Source of the DNA: Gilliamella intestini
Lineage (GTDB): Bacteria > Pseudomonadota > Gammaproteobacteria > Enterobacterales > Orbaceae
Assembly (NCBI RefSeq): GCF_900094935.1
Contig: NZ_FMBA01000013.1
Location: 1-58,622, forward strand
Length of the DNA: 58,622 bases
Direction of reading: 5' to 3'
In this document: positions 45,143 to 55,697 of the stretch, in pieces
How positions within the stretch are numbered: position 1 is the stretch's first letter
Layout of the letters: each line of letters starts with the position of its first letter
The notes under the pieces: model-generated
What the model saw: only the letters and a program-made list of their open reading frames with translations
What the model was told of the DNA's origin: nothing
Databases searched by the model: none
Made by a program: the position numbers and the translations under genes

Positions 45143-48031
45143 CTATTTTAATAACTCATTTTGCAATGCCGATACATTTTCAAATTCAGTAAACTCAGAA
45201 ATTGCCTCTGGTTGTTTAGCATTATCTTCACGCTTACCAAGAACTTGCGATGCAAATACAAAACCTTTTTTATCCATAACTGAACGGTTATAAAAATCAA
45301 CTAAATCTTGCTTAGTGATTTTTTTCAATTGTTCAATTTTTTTGTGCCGTGAATCAAACATAAAACGCGAATTCCGATAGTCAGCCATATAACGACTAAA
45401 CTCTTCATCCAATGTTTGCGGAGGCATTTTCAATTCATCAAGTACCGCTTTTTTATATTGCTCAATATCTTCTTTAGATAATGCTTTAAGCTTACTTAAT
45501 ATAACAGGATAAAATTCTTGGTAACGCTTAAATAAATAAACTGGATCGTATTGGTTGCTTTGAATGATAAAACTCATTCCAACTGAATCTCCAACTGTAA
45601 CAGGGCCAGCAAATACAGCGTAGCCGAGTTGTTCATTGGTGCGTAACTGATCATAAAACCAAGGTGAAATAATTTTCGACAATGTATAACTTAGCATACT
45701 ACTAGCAATTCGATCATAACCTGTTGGAATATAGCTCATCATCAAAGCATTATCAGTACTTTTCGCATATTGAGCCATTTTGGCCTCCAATGATTTTTTA
45801 ATCTGAATATTATCAACAGGAGTAAATTCAACATCACGCACTAGTGTTTTTTGAATGGAATGATAAAGATCTAAAGAATCCTCGTTAGACAAATTACCCA
45901 AGCTAAGCATATAAGGTACTGAGTGGGTTAATAAATTATCGCGATAAGTTAACACGTCATTAATAGTCATTGTTGCTGTGATTTGACGTCTTTCATCCCG
46001 TTCAAAATACGGTAAATCTGACAATTCATTAACAGGATTAACCGCCAACCAATAACTTTTAGCATGCTCAGATTTATCCAATTCCTGCAAATACCAAGAT
46101 TTAGCTAACACTAAGCTTTGCTCATCAATCGTCACATTGCGATAACTATTAAGAATTGCTGTTACCATTTTAGGTAGATGCTGACTAAAGCCACTAGCAG
46201 AAATCATCAGGCCATTATCATTATTTGTTGATAACGAAATACCCGCAACGCCTGCCTGAAATCGTAATTGTTCTAAATTACGACTTGCAATGTAATCAAG
46301 TAAATTAAAAGCGACCTCTGCTTTAGCATCACTAAAAGCCTGGTTATTCCGTAACGAAACCACAATCGCCGCTTTAGGTTCAGTTTTGAAATATTGACTA
46401 ACAAAATGAAGATGATTACCCCGTTTACTAAACCCAGCTGGTTGAGCTTGAGCACGGTTTTGCTTCACAATTGAAAAATTGTCAGGAATATAAGGATTTA
46501 ATTCAGGTAAACTAAATGTGAAATTTTTACCTAAAGCCAACCAATTCGCTTTTTGCTCACTAGTAATATTATCAATTTTGTAAGGTGCATCAACAAAATA
46601 AGCCGTCTTATTAGTCGTTTGATTTGGCGAAATCACCCAAATTCTAGCATTATTGGCTGTCAAACTTTTTAAACGTGAAGCGATCGCAGTTTTATCAAAA
46701 TTAGTGGCAATAAAATCAGAATTTAATATATTTTGAACGGGATATAACAGCATCTGATCAGATAGCCATTCCACATAAGACATATCACGCTCAACATCCT
46801 GATACTTAAATTCTAACGCTAAAACTTTCTTAAGTTCTTCATAATAAGCATCAGAAATTCCTTGCTTTTGAATTAACTGTAAATAATTAAAAATAGCGCC
46901 AATAACTTTATCTTTTTGAGCAAGTCCATCGTCGGTTAAACTTACATTAATACTAAATATACCACTATTACCATAACGAATAGGATTGATAGACGAACTA
47001 ATTGCTTCAATCAAACCTTGCTTTTGTAACTGATCAGATAACGTATTATGGCTACTGTTACTGATTAAATAACTGATATACTCATCAGTTTTATCGGCAA
47101 ATTTAGCCAGATTATTTTCAATCGGAAACTGTAAAAACAATAGTTTTTTGGGTTGTGCAGGTACCATAGAAATTTGTTTATTTAGCACATTTGGCGTTAT
47201 AGCAGGCTTATCAACTATTGGGATATTAATATTTTTATTAGGAATTTTACCAAAATTATTTTCAGCTAATTTTGCCAATTTATTGATCGATTGATTGCTA
47301 TACATCACTCCAACCATTATATTGGCTGAATAATAATCTTTATGAAAATTCACTAAAGCATCTTGCAATTTACTATTTTCTTTATCACTTAATGTTTCTA
47401 AATTACCGCCTGAAAATTGCGATGCAGGATGGTTTTGATTAATTGTTTCAGAATCAACTTGCCCAATACGAAAACCATCATTTGATCTGGCCATTGTCAA
47501 TTCAGCATTAACTGCATTACGTTCTTTATCGGCAAATTTAGGATCCAAATTGGGATCGCTAATAGCATCGGCTAAATAATCTAGCGCTTTATTAAAAGCA
47601 CTATTTTCAACTTCAAAATAAAAAGCCGTTCTATGTGCCGCAGTGCTAGCATTATAACTACCGGCATGACGGCTTAAAAACTGAGAAAAGCTAGCAGGTT
47701 CGGGATATTTTTTTGATCCCATTAACACCATATGTTCAGTATAATGCGCCAATCCTTGCTGATCTTTGGGATCTTGCAGAGAACCAACAGGCAGCGCTAA
47801 TGATGCCAGTGATTTTACGGCTTTAGGATCTGAAACAAGTAACACTCGCATTTTATTTGCTAGCTCAATCACTTCATATTGACGCTTATCGCGTTCACTT
47901 TGTTGCACTTTTTCTATCAAAACTGGCTTTGTAAGCTTATTTTCGATGGCAAAAGATGGAGAAGTAGCAAGCAGTAACCCAATAATCCCACTAAAAATAA
48001 AATTAACCAATTTTTTGTTTTTATAAACCAT
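45143..48031 (-). CDS. ptrA: Protease III (pitrilysin), periplasmic M16 metalloprotease
   Basis: 962 residues, equal to E. coli pitrilysin. Signal peptide (FSGIIGLLLATSPSFA). The inverted zinc motif HxxEH is at 96-100 (HYTEH), with the downstream ligand Glu in ERNAVNAELTM. Four M16 half-domains follow; the C-terminal half includes EQLGYAVFAGPV, typical of insulysin/pitrilysin. Degrades small peptides in the periplasm. Monocistronic here, without the recBCD genes that surround it in E. coli. Confidence 0.95.
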   Translation of the reverse strand: MVYKNKKLVNFIFSGIIGLLLATSPSFAIENKLTKPVLIEKVQQSERDKRQYEVIELANKMRVLLVSDPKAVKSLASLALPVGSLQDPKDQQGLAHYTEHMVLMGSKKYPEPASFSQFLSRHAGSYNASTAAHRTAFYFEVENSAFNKALDYLADAISDPNLDPKFADKERNAVNAELTMARSNDGFRIGQVDSETINQNHPASQFSGGNLETLSDKENSKLQDALVNFHKDYYSANIMVGVMYSNQSINKLAKLAENNFGKIPNKNINIPIVDKPAITPNVLNKQISMVPAQPKKLLFLQFPIENNLAKFADKTDEYISYLISNSSHNTLSDQLQKQGLIEAISSSINPIRYGNSGIFSINVSLTDDGLAQKDKVIGAIFNYLQLIQKQGISDAYYEELKKVLALEFKYQDVERDMSYVEWLSDQMLLYPVQNILNSDFIATNFDKTAIASRLKSLTANNARIWVISPNQTTNKTAYFVDAPYKIDNITSEQKANWLALGKNFTFSLPELNPYIPDNFSIVKQNRAQAQPAGFSKRGNHLHFVSQYFKTEPKAAIVVSLRNNQAFSDAKAEVAFNLLDYIASRNLEQLRFQAGVAGISLSTNNDNGLMISASGFSQHLPKMVTAILNSYRNVTIDEQSLVLAKSWYLQELDKSEHAKSYWLAVNPVNELSDLPYFERDERRQITATMTINDVLTYRDNLLTHSVPYMLSLGNLSNEDSLDLYHSIQKTLVRDVEFTPVDNIQIKKSLEAKMAQYAKSTDNALMMSYIPTGYDRIASSMLSYTLSKIISPWFYDQLRTNEQLGYAVFAGPVTVGDSVGMSFIIQSNQYDPVYLFKRYQEFYPVILSKLKALSKEDIEQYKKAVLDELKMPPQTLDEEFSRYMADYRNSRFMFDSRHKKIEQLKKITKQDLVDFYNRSVMDKKGFVFASQVLGKREDNAKQPEAISEFTEFENVSALQNELLK

Positions 48032-48145
48032 AATATCTGCTCGCTCAACTCAGTTTTAAAAATAATACAAAAGTAATTTTACCAAAATACGAATGTATCT
48101 TTACGAATATATCTTAATAAAGTCCGTAATTAAAAAATAAAAAAT

Positions 48146-49738
48146 TTAATGCTCTCGAGTTTTTCTAAATTCAACATCAGGATACCGTTCTTGCGTCAAA
48201 TTTAAATTAACCATGCTTGGCGCAATATAAGAAAGGTTATCACCACCATCTAATGCCAAATTCTGTTCGCATTTGCGTTTAAATTCTTCCAGTTTTTTCA
48301 CATCTGAGCACTCAGCCCAACGCGCTGTTGTCACATTAACTGGCTCATAAATGGCTTCAACGTTATACTCTGATTTTAATCGAGCAACCACCACATCAAA
48401 CTGTAAAACCCCTACAGCACCCACAATTAAGTCATTATTGGTTAATGGGCGGAAAACTTGTACTGCTCCCTCTTCTGAAAGCTGAACTAGCCCTTTTAAA
48501 AGTTGCTTTTGTTTAAGCGGATCTTTAAGGCGGATTCGACGGAATAATTCTGGTGCAAAGTTAGGAATGCCTGTAAATTTTAGATCTTCGCCTTGTGTAA
48601 AGGTATCGCCTATTTGAATCGTGCCATGATTATGTAAACCAATAATATCACCGGCATAAGCTTCTTCAACATGTTCACGATCACCGGCCATAAACGTTAA
48701 AGCATCAGAGATATTAATATCTTTGGCAATACGCACATGGCGTAACTTCATGCCTTTTTCATACTTACCCGAGACAATACGCATAAACGCAACGCGGTCA
48801 CGATGTTTTGGATCCATATTGGCTTGAATTTTAAAAACAAAACCACTGAACTTTTCTTCTGATGATTCGACTTCGCGCTTATCAGTTTGACGAGGTTGAG
48901 GAGTTGGTGCCCAAGCTGTTAAACCATCAAGCATATGATCCACGCCAAAATTACCCAATGCCGTACCAAAAAAGACCGGTGTTAAATCACCTGACAAGAA
49001 AGCATCTAAATCAAATTCGTTTGATGCGCCTTGCACTAATTCAAGTTCTTCACGCAGTTGCTGTGCTAAATCATCACCGATCGCTAAATCCAAATCAGGG
49101 TTAGTTAACCCTTTAATAATTCGCACTTCTTGTATTGTATGACCTTGCCCTGATTGATAAAGATAAGTTTCGTCTTTAGCTAAATGGTAAACACCTTTAA
49201 ATAACTTGCCACAACCAATTGGCCAAGTAATAGGCGCGCACATTATATTGAGTTCATTTTCGACTTCATCAAGCAATTCCATTGGATCACGAATATCACG
49301 GTCTAACTTATTCATAAAGGTTAAAATTGGGGTATTGCGTAATCGCGTAACTTCCATTAATTTGCGTGTACGATCTTCAACACCTTTTGCAGCATCAATG
49401 ACCATTAAACAACTATCAACCGCCGTTAGCGTACGATAAGTATCTTCAGAAAAGTCCTCATGCCCTGGAGTATCTAATAAATTAACTAAACAGTCATTAT
49501 AAGGAAACTGCATCACAGAGGTAGTAATTGAAATACCACGCTGCTTTTCCATCTCCATCCAGTCAGATTTTGCATGCTGAGCATTAGCGCCGCGACCTTT
49601 AACTGTACCTGCTGTTTGAATTGCATGACCAAATAACAATACCTTTTCAGTAATGGTTGTTTTACCCGCATCGGGGTGAGAAATAATTGCAAAAGTGCGA
49701 CGTGCATTAACTTCGTCTAAATAAGCTTGTTCTGTCAT
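48146..49738 (-). CDS. prfC: Peptide chain release factor 3
   Basis: GTPase that recycles RF1/RF2 from the ribosome. Visible: G1 [27 protein letters not shown]3 [19 protein letters not shown]4 [12 protein letters not shown], then domain II/III blocks ([43 protein letters not shown]). Length 530 (E. coli 529). Divergent from ilvY. Confidence 0.97.
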   Translation of the reverse strand: MTEQAYLDEVNARRTFAIISHPDAGKTTITEKVLLFGHAIQTAGTVKGRGANAQHAKSDWMEMEKQRGISITTSVMQFPYNDCLVNLLDTPGHEDFSEDTYRTLTAVDSCLMVIDAAKGVEDRTRKLMEVTRLRNTPILTFMNKLDRDIRDPMELLDEVENELNIMCAPITWPIGCGKLFKGVYHLAKDETYLYQSGQGHTIQEVRIIKGLTNPDLDLAIGDDLAQQLREELELVQGASNEFDLDAFLSGDLTPVFFGTALGNFGVDHMLDGLTAWAPTPQPRQTDKREVESSEEKFSGFVFKIQANMDPKHRDRVAFMRIVSGKYEKGMKLRHVRIAKDINISDALTFMAGDREHVEEAYAGDIIGLHNHGTIQIGDTFTQGEDLKFTGIPNFAPELFRRIRLKDPLKQKQLLKGLVQLSEEGAVQVFRPLTNNDLIVGAVGVLQFDVVVARLKSEYNVEAIYEPVNVTTARWAECSDVKKLEEFKRKCEQNLALDGGDNLSYIAPSMVNLNLTQERYPDVEFRKTREH

Positions 49739-49942
49739 AAAACTGTTTTAACCTACACAAAAATAATTACCTATTCTAGCAGGTATCTGCCTGTTTTGCC
49801 ATTAACCTTAATACGCAACGTAATTTGCCTTATTTATTTATCTATGCATAATATCTTCCCTAATAAGCAATGCAACATTTACTGCTTCTTGTCAAAAAGT
49901 TTCAGGAAAAGTATGCGTTTAAGTATAAAATTGGAATCTGCT

Positions 49943-50845
49943 ATGAATATTCGTGATTTAAAACTGTACTTACATTTATGCGAAACTTGTCACTTTGGTA
50001 TAACTGCAAATGCTATGCATGTTAGTCCATCAACTTTATCAAGACAGATCCAACGACTTGAAGAACATTTTGGTCATCCGCTATTTATTCGCGACAATAG
50101 GCAAGTACAAATTACTTCGGAAGGCGAAAAAGTTAAACGTTTTGCTAAGCAAGTAATAAATATGCACCAACAACTAAAACATGATTTAGATCAATCTAAC
50201 CAACACATTGTCGGGGAACTTACTCTATTTTGTTCAGTCACCGCTGCATATAGCCATCTACCTGAAATACTTGATCGCTTTAGGATCCACTATCCACTGG
50301 TTGAAATCAAACTATCAACGGGTGATGCTGCTGACGCCGTAAAAAAAATACAAGCAAATGAAGCCGATTTAGCTATAGCAGGCAAACCAAAACAGCTTCC
50401 CACTGGTATTGAGTTTTTAAAATTTGGTGAAATTGAAATGGTTTTGCTAATACCTAAACTTAATAGCACATTTAGCGACAAATTACATCAAAAACAGCCA
50501 GACTGGCACAATATTCCCTTTATATTGCCTGAACATGGTCCTAGTCGCCACCGTATTGATTTATGGTTTAAGCAAAGAAAAATTTCCAATCCCAAAATTT
50601 ATGCTACAGTCGCAGGACACGAAGCCATTGTATCGATGGTAGCTTTAGGCTGTGGGGTCGCCTTATTACCTAAAGTCGTAATGGACAATAGCCCTGAACG
50701 AATAAGAGAGCGCATAACCGAATGGTCAACAAATTTAATGGAACCGTTTGATGTTGGTATTTGTGTACAAAAAAGGCGATTGTCTGAAAAAATCATTGCT
50801 GCCTTTTGGGCAATTTGCAATCTCAATTTACCTAATAACGCATAA
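49943..50845 (+). CDS. ilvY: LysR-type regulator IlvY
   Basis: 300 residues from ATG 49943 (MNIRDLKLYLHLCETCHFG), the family start; the frame is open back to 49727 but that part is non-homologous. HTH: AMHVSPSTLSRQIQRLEEHFG. Effector domain: LFCSVTAAYSHLPEILDRF, IKLSTGDAADAV, IYATVAGHEAIVSMVALGCGVALLPKVV, all close to E. coli IlvY, which activates the adjacent divergent ilvC on binding acetohydroxy acids. Here ilvC is not adjacent; prfC is divergent. Confidence 0.9.
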   Translation: MNIRDLKLYLHLCETCHFGITANAMHVSPSTLSRQIQRLEEHFGHPLFIRDNRQVQITSEGEKVKRFAKQVINMHQQLKHDLDQSNQHIVGELTLFCSVTAAYSHLPEILDRFRIHYPLVEIKLSTGDAADAVKKIQANEADLAIAGKPKQLPTGIEFLKFGEIEMVLLIPKLNSTFSDKLHQKQPDWHNIPFILPEHGPSRHRIDLWFKQRKISNPKIYATVAGHEAIVSMVALGCGVALLPKVVMDNSPERIRERITEWSTNLMEPFDVGICVQKRRLSEKIIAAFWAICNLNLPNNA

Positions 50846-50952
50846 CAAAAATATAGTGTATAATCACACCTCAAAAAATTAAAGCTATATAACGTGTTAA
50901 CTAGCATATACCTAATTTTTTATTAAAATTTTATGTAACAGAATAACATTAC

Positions 50953-53139
50953 ATGGTATTGAAAATGAAAAAAATAAAATTAAAAACTTTTGTCTCATTG
51001 ATATTTTTTGCCGCTGTTATTATGCCATTAACGGCACAGCCCAATACCACAAAATCAATCACATCTAACATAAACACTGATAGCGACCCAAAAAATACAG
51101 AGGCCGATAACAAAACCACAAATACAGCCACGGCTACAACAACCAATGTTGAAACTAACAGCAGTACGCCATCCCAAATTAATGACACAATAAAAAAGCC
51201 AAAATGGCTAGTCCGCAATACATTGGCTTATTATGATGGCGATAGTGATGATCTTGTTACAGCAGGGCTTGGGTTTACCCCATTATCAACCACCATTATC
51301 ACGCCAGAAGTTGAAATTCCAGCTAAACCAAACTTTCAAGAACGCCGACAAGCCAAACTAAATCGTTATATTGACATCAAAGTTGGTGAAGGCTCACTAT
51401 TTGGTTTTAGAAAGCAAGAACTAACCCCTTTATTTGATGGTAAAATTGCAGGTACCGAAATATCAGCCGTACAAAGACAAGACGGTGTTGGTATGTTGCT
51501 ACAAATTCCGCTTGATTTTAACAAAAATAAACCTTGCATTGTTGCGGTTCCTGCTAGTGATTCGGATGGAATATTTAATACCAAAGATATACAGATTCGT
51601 GGATTATGGGGGCTCCGTCACAACTGTGCAGTAGTTTATAACGACAAAGGACTAGGTAACGGCATTTATGATATTGAGCGCAAACTTGGGTTCACCGTTT
51701 TGGGAGAAGTACAAAGCGGTAACATATTATTCTCTCCTTCGATTGATAATAACGAAAAATATATAAAAGAATATCCCCATCGCTATGCTGTAAAACAACT
51801 ACACTCACAACTCAATGCCGAAGCTCGCTGGGGGGAACATGTATTAAAATCCATAGAATTTGCCTTTTATGAACTTAATAGTATGTTTTCCTCTAATGAA
51901 CAAGCTATATTCAACAAAGACAACACCCTTGTTTTAGTGTATGGAGCAAGCGATGGCGGTGGAGCAGCATTAAAAGCTGGAGAATTAGATGATCAAAATA
52001 TCATTGACGGCATTGTTGCAGTTAATCCACAAATACAACCGAATCTTGACCAAGCTCCGGTTACACTAACAATTGGCAACAACTTACAAAATCTAGAATC
52101 CAAATCCATTGCAAATTACAGTGCTTATGGTGCGTTATATATACCATGTGCCATACCAGCCATAACAGCTTATAAAGACGATTCTTATGTACCTTATGCG
52201 GATTATTTCATTTATTCGCAAGAACGCTGTAATGCACTAAAAAAAGCAAATTTACTTACCAAAGGTACTCCTGAAGAAGCGCTAGAAAAACTACATCAAA
52301 ATGGTTGGACACCAGAAATGGACATCCAGCTACCCTATTTTTACTATACTGAATCCATCGGTCTGCCTTATCAATATATTAGTGCTTATGGCAAATATAG
52401 TGTCACCGAAAATATGTGTGATTTTTCGGTAGCAAGTACCCAGCAAAACCCAATTAATAACACGGGTAAAGTTGCGCCATTAGAGGAAATATCCTTTGAA
52501 CAAATATGGGGTATGGCAAATGGTCATTTACCGCTTTGGAATGGCCTTAATGCAACGGTTTTAGATTTAGTTGAAAACAAAGACCTAAACACCCCAAGAC
52601 GTGAATTTTATTCTAGCTCGCAAACAAAAAACACTGTTGACTATGGCACCAAAGGTTCGATCTGTGTTTATGAAAAATCACAAGAACCACGTGTTAAGGA
52701 AGGTATAAAACAAGTAATGGCATCGGGTAATTTGCATGGCATAAAAACCTTGATTGTCCATGGCCGAAACAATGTTAAACAATTACCAAACTATACATCG
52801 CGCGCTTATGTCGCATTAAACAGCTTGGTAGAAGGTAAACAATCACAACTGCGATACATTGAAATAGAAAATGCTAGCTACTTAGATGGCAGAGCCCCAT
52901 TTGACAACACATTACTACCCATTGATTATTATGGAGAAGATGCCATCGAGTGGTTATGGGCTAACTTAACCAACAACGCTACGCTACCAGTAAGCCAAGT
53001 TGTATATACCAAAACTCGTGGAGGTAAAAGTGGTTATGCGCCACAAATAACCAACAATAACTTAAAACCGATAGCCCAAACGCCAAATAGCAACAGCATT
53101 ATCCAAAAAGAGGATGGCAAACTGATATTGCCAAATTAA
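50953..53139 (+). CDS. 3-hydroxybutyrate oligomer hydrolase-like secreted protein, altered active site
   Basis: 728 residues. A signal peptide (KTFVSLIFFAAVIMPLTAQ) is followed by a Thr/Asn-rich linker (~30-80). The main part starts NTLAYYDGDSDDLVTAGLG, the hallmark of the D-3-hydroxybutyrate oligomer hydrolase family, with the nucleophile region GASDGGGAAL (Ser333). Near the C terminus VHGRNN (606) and IENASYLDG (643) stand where, as I recall, relatives have HGRxD and NAQHFD; the expected Asp and His of the triad thus look replaced by Asn and Tyr. Either a different chemistry or an inactive binding protein is possible. Monocistronic; no PHB genes nearby. Confidence 0.78.
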   Translation: MVLKMKKIKLKTFVSLIFFAAVIMPLTAQPNTTKSITSNINTDSDPKNTEADNKTTNTATATTTNVETNSSTPSQINDTIKKPKWLVRNTLAYYDGDSDDLVTAGLGFTPLSTTIITPEVEIPAKPNFQERRQAKLNRYIDIKVGEGSLFGFRKQELTPLFDGKIAGTEISAVQRQDGVGMLLQIPLDFNKNKPCIVAVPASDSDGIFNTKDIQIRGLWGLRHNCAVVYNDKGLGNGIYDIERKLGFTVLGEVQSGNILFSPSIDNNEKYIKEYPHRYAVKQLHSQLNAEARWGEHVLKSIEFAFYELNSMFSSNEQAIFNKDNTLVLVYGASDGGGAALKAGELDDQNIIDGIVAVNPQIQPNLDQAPVTLTIGNNLQNLESKSIANYSAYGALYIPCAIPAITAYKDDSYVPYADYFIYSQERCNALKKANLLTKGTPEEALEKLHQNGWTPEMDIQLPYFYYTESIGLPYQYISAYGKYSVTENMCDFSVASTQQNPINNTGKVAPLEEISFEQIWGMANGHLPLWNGLNATVLDLVENKDLNTPRREFYSSSQTKNTVDYGTKGSICVYEKSQEPRVKEGIKQVMASGNLHGIKTLIVHGRNNVKQLPNYTSRAYVALNSLVEGKQSQLRYIEIENASYLDGRAPFDNTLLPIDYYGEDAIEWLWANLTNNATLPVSQVVYTKTRGGKSGYAPQITNNNLKPIAQTPNSNSIIQKEDGKLILPN

Positions 53140-53204
53140 TAGCAAATATCCAAAACGCTACCGGTTTAAGACAGCAGCTTGAACCGGTAATACCAAAACC
53201 TAGC

Positions 53205-53786
53205 TTAGCTAGTGCTATCTTTTACTATTAAACAGATTTTTGGATATAACAAAAAAAATAACGACTCTAATTGAGCATAATGCTGCTTAACATCAATAAT
53301 TGTTTCTTTTAACAAATATAATTTTGGTCGCCTATTTGCCATACCTCCTAATACATCACCAACAAAATCAATAGAAGCATAATTTACAAGCCACTCCCCT
53401 TGCCACATTGCATTCATAAAATGCTGATAATCGACAGGATAAACTGTAATATAAGGTTGGATAAATGCTTTGGTTGTTTGATTAAATTCAACCACACTTT
53501 TCAATAGTCCATATTTAGCCCAATGTTTTGACAAAAAGTGATCCCACACAATATCTAATGTAATCGATGCAACACGCTGATGCGATTTTCTAAACAGCAA
53601 CTTGGCTTTCTTAACTTCAAGCAGGCTATCGGTCAATCTATCAATTTTACGATGTAGCATAATGCCATCGGCAACATTAGAGTTATAAATTAAATAAGGA
53701 TCACCTTTAACAAAATCAGCAACGGTATTACCAATTAACGAACTACGTGCTAACGTAGCCAAATGCAAATGAGCAAGAATGTTCAT
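53205..53786 (-). CDS. acpH: ACP phosphodiesterase (AcpH, DUF479)
   Basis: Start at ATG 53786 (MNILAHLHLATLARSSLIGN); the frame runs four codons further upstream. Visible: NTVADFVKGDP, ADGIMLHRKIDRLTD, ITLDIVWDHFLSKHW and the C-terminal WLVNYASIDFVGDVLGGMANR, as in E. coli AcpH (193 residues). Removes the 4'-phosphopantetheine arm from ACP in a metal-dependent reaction (HD-like His/Asp residues visible). Lies 12 bases after the SIP gene, probably one operon. Confidence 0.92.
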   Translation of the reverse strand: MNILAHLHLATLARSSLIGNTVADFVKGDPYLIYNSNVADGIMLHRKIDRLTDSLLEVKKAKLLFRKSHQRVASITLDIVWDHFLSKHWAKYGLLKSVVEFNQTTKAFIQPYITVYPVDYQHFMNAMWQGEWLVNYASIDFVGDVLGGMANRRPKLYLLKETIIDVKQHYAQLESLFFLLYPKICLIVKDSTS

Positions 53787-53798
53787 AAAAATAATCAA

Positions 53799-54611
53799 TC
53801 ATTCACGATGTTTAAATTCGCCTTCGGCAAAACCTTCTCGCCAATAACTAGTAATCTGAAAAGCATCAGGCGACAAATGAGTATATTTATTCTTAACTGC
53901 TTGACGAATAGATTGCGCCAACGAACGCTCCATTCCCCCCCAAAACAACAGCTTATCATTCCCTAATAAATCAACACTCATTACCGCATCAACTAATTGG
54001 TCAGGAATATCTGTATTTTTCACAAACCAGTGAACCTCAACATTTTTATTATCTGGCAACGACACCATGTCATTTTTATGATTAACCTCAATAAAAGCAA
54101 ATGCTTTTTGCTTTTTAGGAAGATGTTCAAGCGTATAACAAATAGCAGGTACAGCCGAAATATCCCCCATTAACACCAAAAAATCATCACTAAACTGTAA
54201 CTTACTAGCAATACTAATCAAACCAATTTGATCACCAATTTTAGCCTTTTGCGACCACACTGAAGCCAATCCGGTATCATGAATAGCAAAATCAACAAAA
54301 AATTGACTAGTTACGCTATCAAATTCACGCACACTATAACTACGCACTAGCTGACGTAACTTATCGTCAATAGCAATTTTGTTATTATCATCAAGCTTAG
54401 GAAACGCAATTGTGCCAGTTAAAGGATCAGGAAATAATAATTTTAAATAAGGACAAATCCATAATGGATTAGTATCAAATGATTTATCGCTACTAAACTG
54501 CACACGAATAAAACTAGGTGAAATTTTTTCAACTTTTAATACTGTTAATAATGAATTAACAATGAATTTTTTGTTTAGTTTGATTTTTTGTTTTTTTTCA
54601 TCCATAGCCAT
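53799..54611 (-). CDS. Siderophore-interacting flavoprotein (SIP/ViuB family)
   Basis: About 270 residues. FAD-binding barrel with RSYSVREFDSVTSQFFVDFAIHD, GLASVWSQKAKIGDQIGLI and an NAD(P)H-type C-terminal domain (FLVLMGDISAVPAICYTLEHL; LFWGGMERSLAQSIR), ending SYWREGFAEGEF as SIP proteins do. Reduces ferric siderophore complexes in the cytoplasm to release Fe2+. The start may be the ATG at 54611 or 54602. Upstream of acpH in the same direction; no siderophore transporter genes are nearby. Confidence 0.9.
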   Translation of the reverse strand: MAMDEKKQKIKLNKKFIVNSLLTVLKVEKISPSFIRVQFSSDKSFDTNPLWICPYLKLLFPDPLTGTIAFPKLDDNNKIAIDDKLRQLVRSYSVREFDSVTSQFFVDFAIHDTGLASVWSQKAKIGDQIGLISIASKLQFSDDFLVLMGDISAVPAICYTLEHLPKKQKAFAFIEVNHKNDMVSLPDNKNVEVHWFVKNTDIPDQLVDAVMSVDLLGNDKLLFWGGMERSLAQSIRQAVKNKYTHLSPDAFQITSYWREGFAEGEFKHRE

Positions 54612-54746
54612 CAATTCTTATATTTTTAATACTTGAAAACATCATACAACAAAAAATGTTAGAGTGATGCTATTTTTACAATTGAAAAAACAGATAACTT
54701 GTTCCACCATAAAAATGATGGAACAAAATTCAATGAATAAACAAAA

Positions 54747-55409
54747 TTAAAATGCTAACGATCCAAAAGCTTCACACCAATCTTGATCAAACTTAGCAAT
54801 TGCCGCATCAACAGCAGGATCTGAAATAAAAAGCTCTGCAACATCGACAGGTAAGGTGATAGCCTTACACCCTGCAAGCATACAGTCTAACACTTGGCGT
54901 GGTGTTTTAAAGCTTGCGGCTAACACCATTGATTGTGGGCAATGCAAATTTAACAATTTTTGTAATTCCAGTACTGTATCTTTACTATTTCCACCTTGTG
55001 CATCAATGCGATTAACATAAGGTGCAATATATTTGGCCCCTGCTAATGCAGCTAAAAATCCCTGCCCTGCACCATAAACAGCCGTTCCCAAAGTTGGAAT
55101 TCCTTGCTGGGTTAACTCTTTAATTGCAATCAATCCTTGAGCATTAACAGGAATTTTAGTCACAATCGATGGTACTGCTTTTCTAAGCTGATGTGCTTCT
55201 TTTATCATTTCATCAGCATTACTTGAAAGTACTTGAGCAAATAATAATTTATCTGGACCTAGTACCTCTTGTAATTCATCTAATAGCGAAAAAATAGGCT
55301 TGCTCGATTTTGCTACAATGCTTGGATTAGTGGTAACCCCACTAATAGGTAACACCTTGGCTAAACGTTTAATGGCGACAATATCAGCGGTATCTAAATA
55401 TAATTCCAT
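54747..55409 (-). CDS. fsa: Fructose-6-phosphate aldolase / transaldolase-like
   Basis: 220 residues, length of E. coli FsaA/FsaB. Visible: [30 protein letters not shown], Schiff-base Lys85 in [34 protein letters not shown] and [19 protein letters not shown]. The class I aldolase cleaves fructose 6-phosphate to dihydroxyacetone and glyceraldehyde 3-phosphate. AGGAG precedes the ATG. Divergent from an AraC regulator, a likely controller. No dha or pts neighbour is present to indicate the substrate in vivo. Confidence 0.93.
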   Translation of the reverse strand: MELYLDTADIVAIKRLAKVLPISGVTTNPSIVAKSSKPIFSLLDELQEVLGPDKLLFAQVLSSNADEMIKEAHQLRKAVPSIVTKIPVNAQGLIAIKELTQQGIPTLGTAVYGAGQGFLAALAGAKYIAPYVNRIDAQGGNSKDTVLELQKLLNLHCPQSMVLAASFKTPRQVLDCMLAGCKAITLPVDVAELFISDPAVDAAIAKFDQDWCEAFGSLAF

Positions 55410-55697
55410 GGTTAACTCCTAGCTAAAACCAACAAACATTTATTAACGTATACATATAACGCTCTTTGTATTACAAATTTTGCGTTACAGCTATAGTAAA
55501 AAAAACGGATCTAACCGCCTAGAAGACAATTTTGTCATTTACTGGATTTTTGTACGCTAAATAAGAAATTGAGATTTAGATCACACAACGAAAAACTAAC
55601 ATTAATTTATTAAATAAACAAATTTATGCTTATTTTCATCTTTTTCATCTCTGTATATAATCTAAACGATAGTACACACTTGATTTATCATTAATTT
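55410..55697. other. fsa-araC divergent control region
   Basis: A near-consensus CRP site lies at 55570-55585 (TGAGA-TTTAGA-TCACA, one mismatch). A rightward promoter may be TTTTCA at 55633-55638, 17 bases, TATAAT at 55656-55661, ~37 bases before the AraC start. The fsa promoter is on the opposite strand and not clear. Confidence 0.5.

Noticed and set aside
49727-49942. N-terminal extension of the LysR-type regulator by 72 residues
   Set aside because: The extension overlaps the prfC start and the divergent promoter region, and family homology begins exactly at the ATG 49943.
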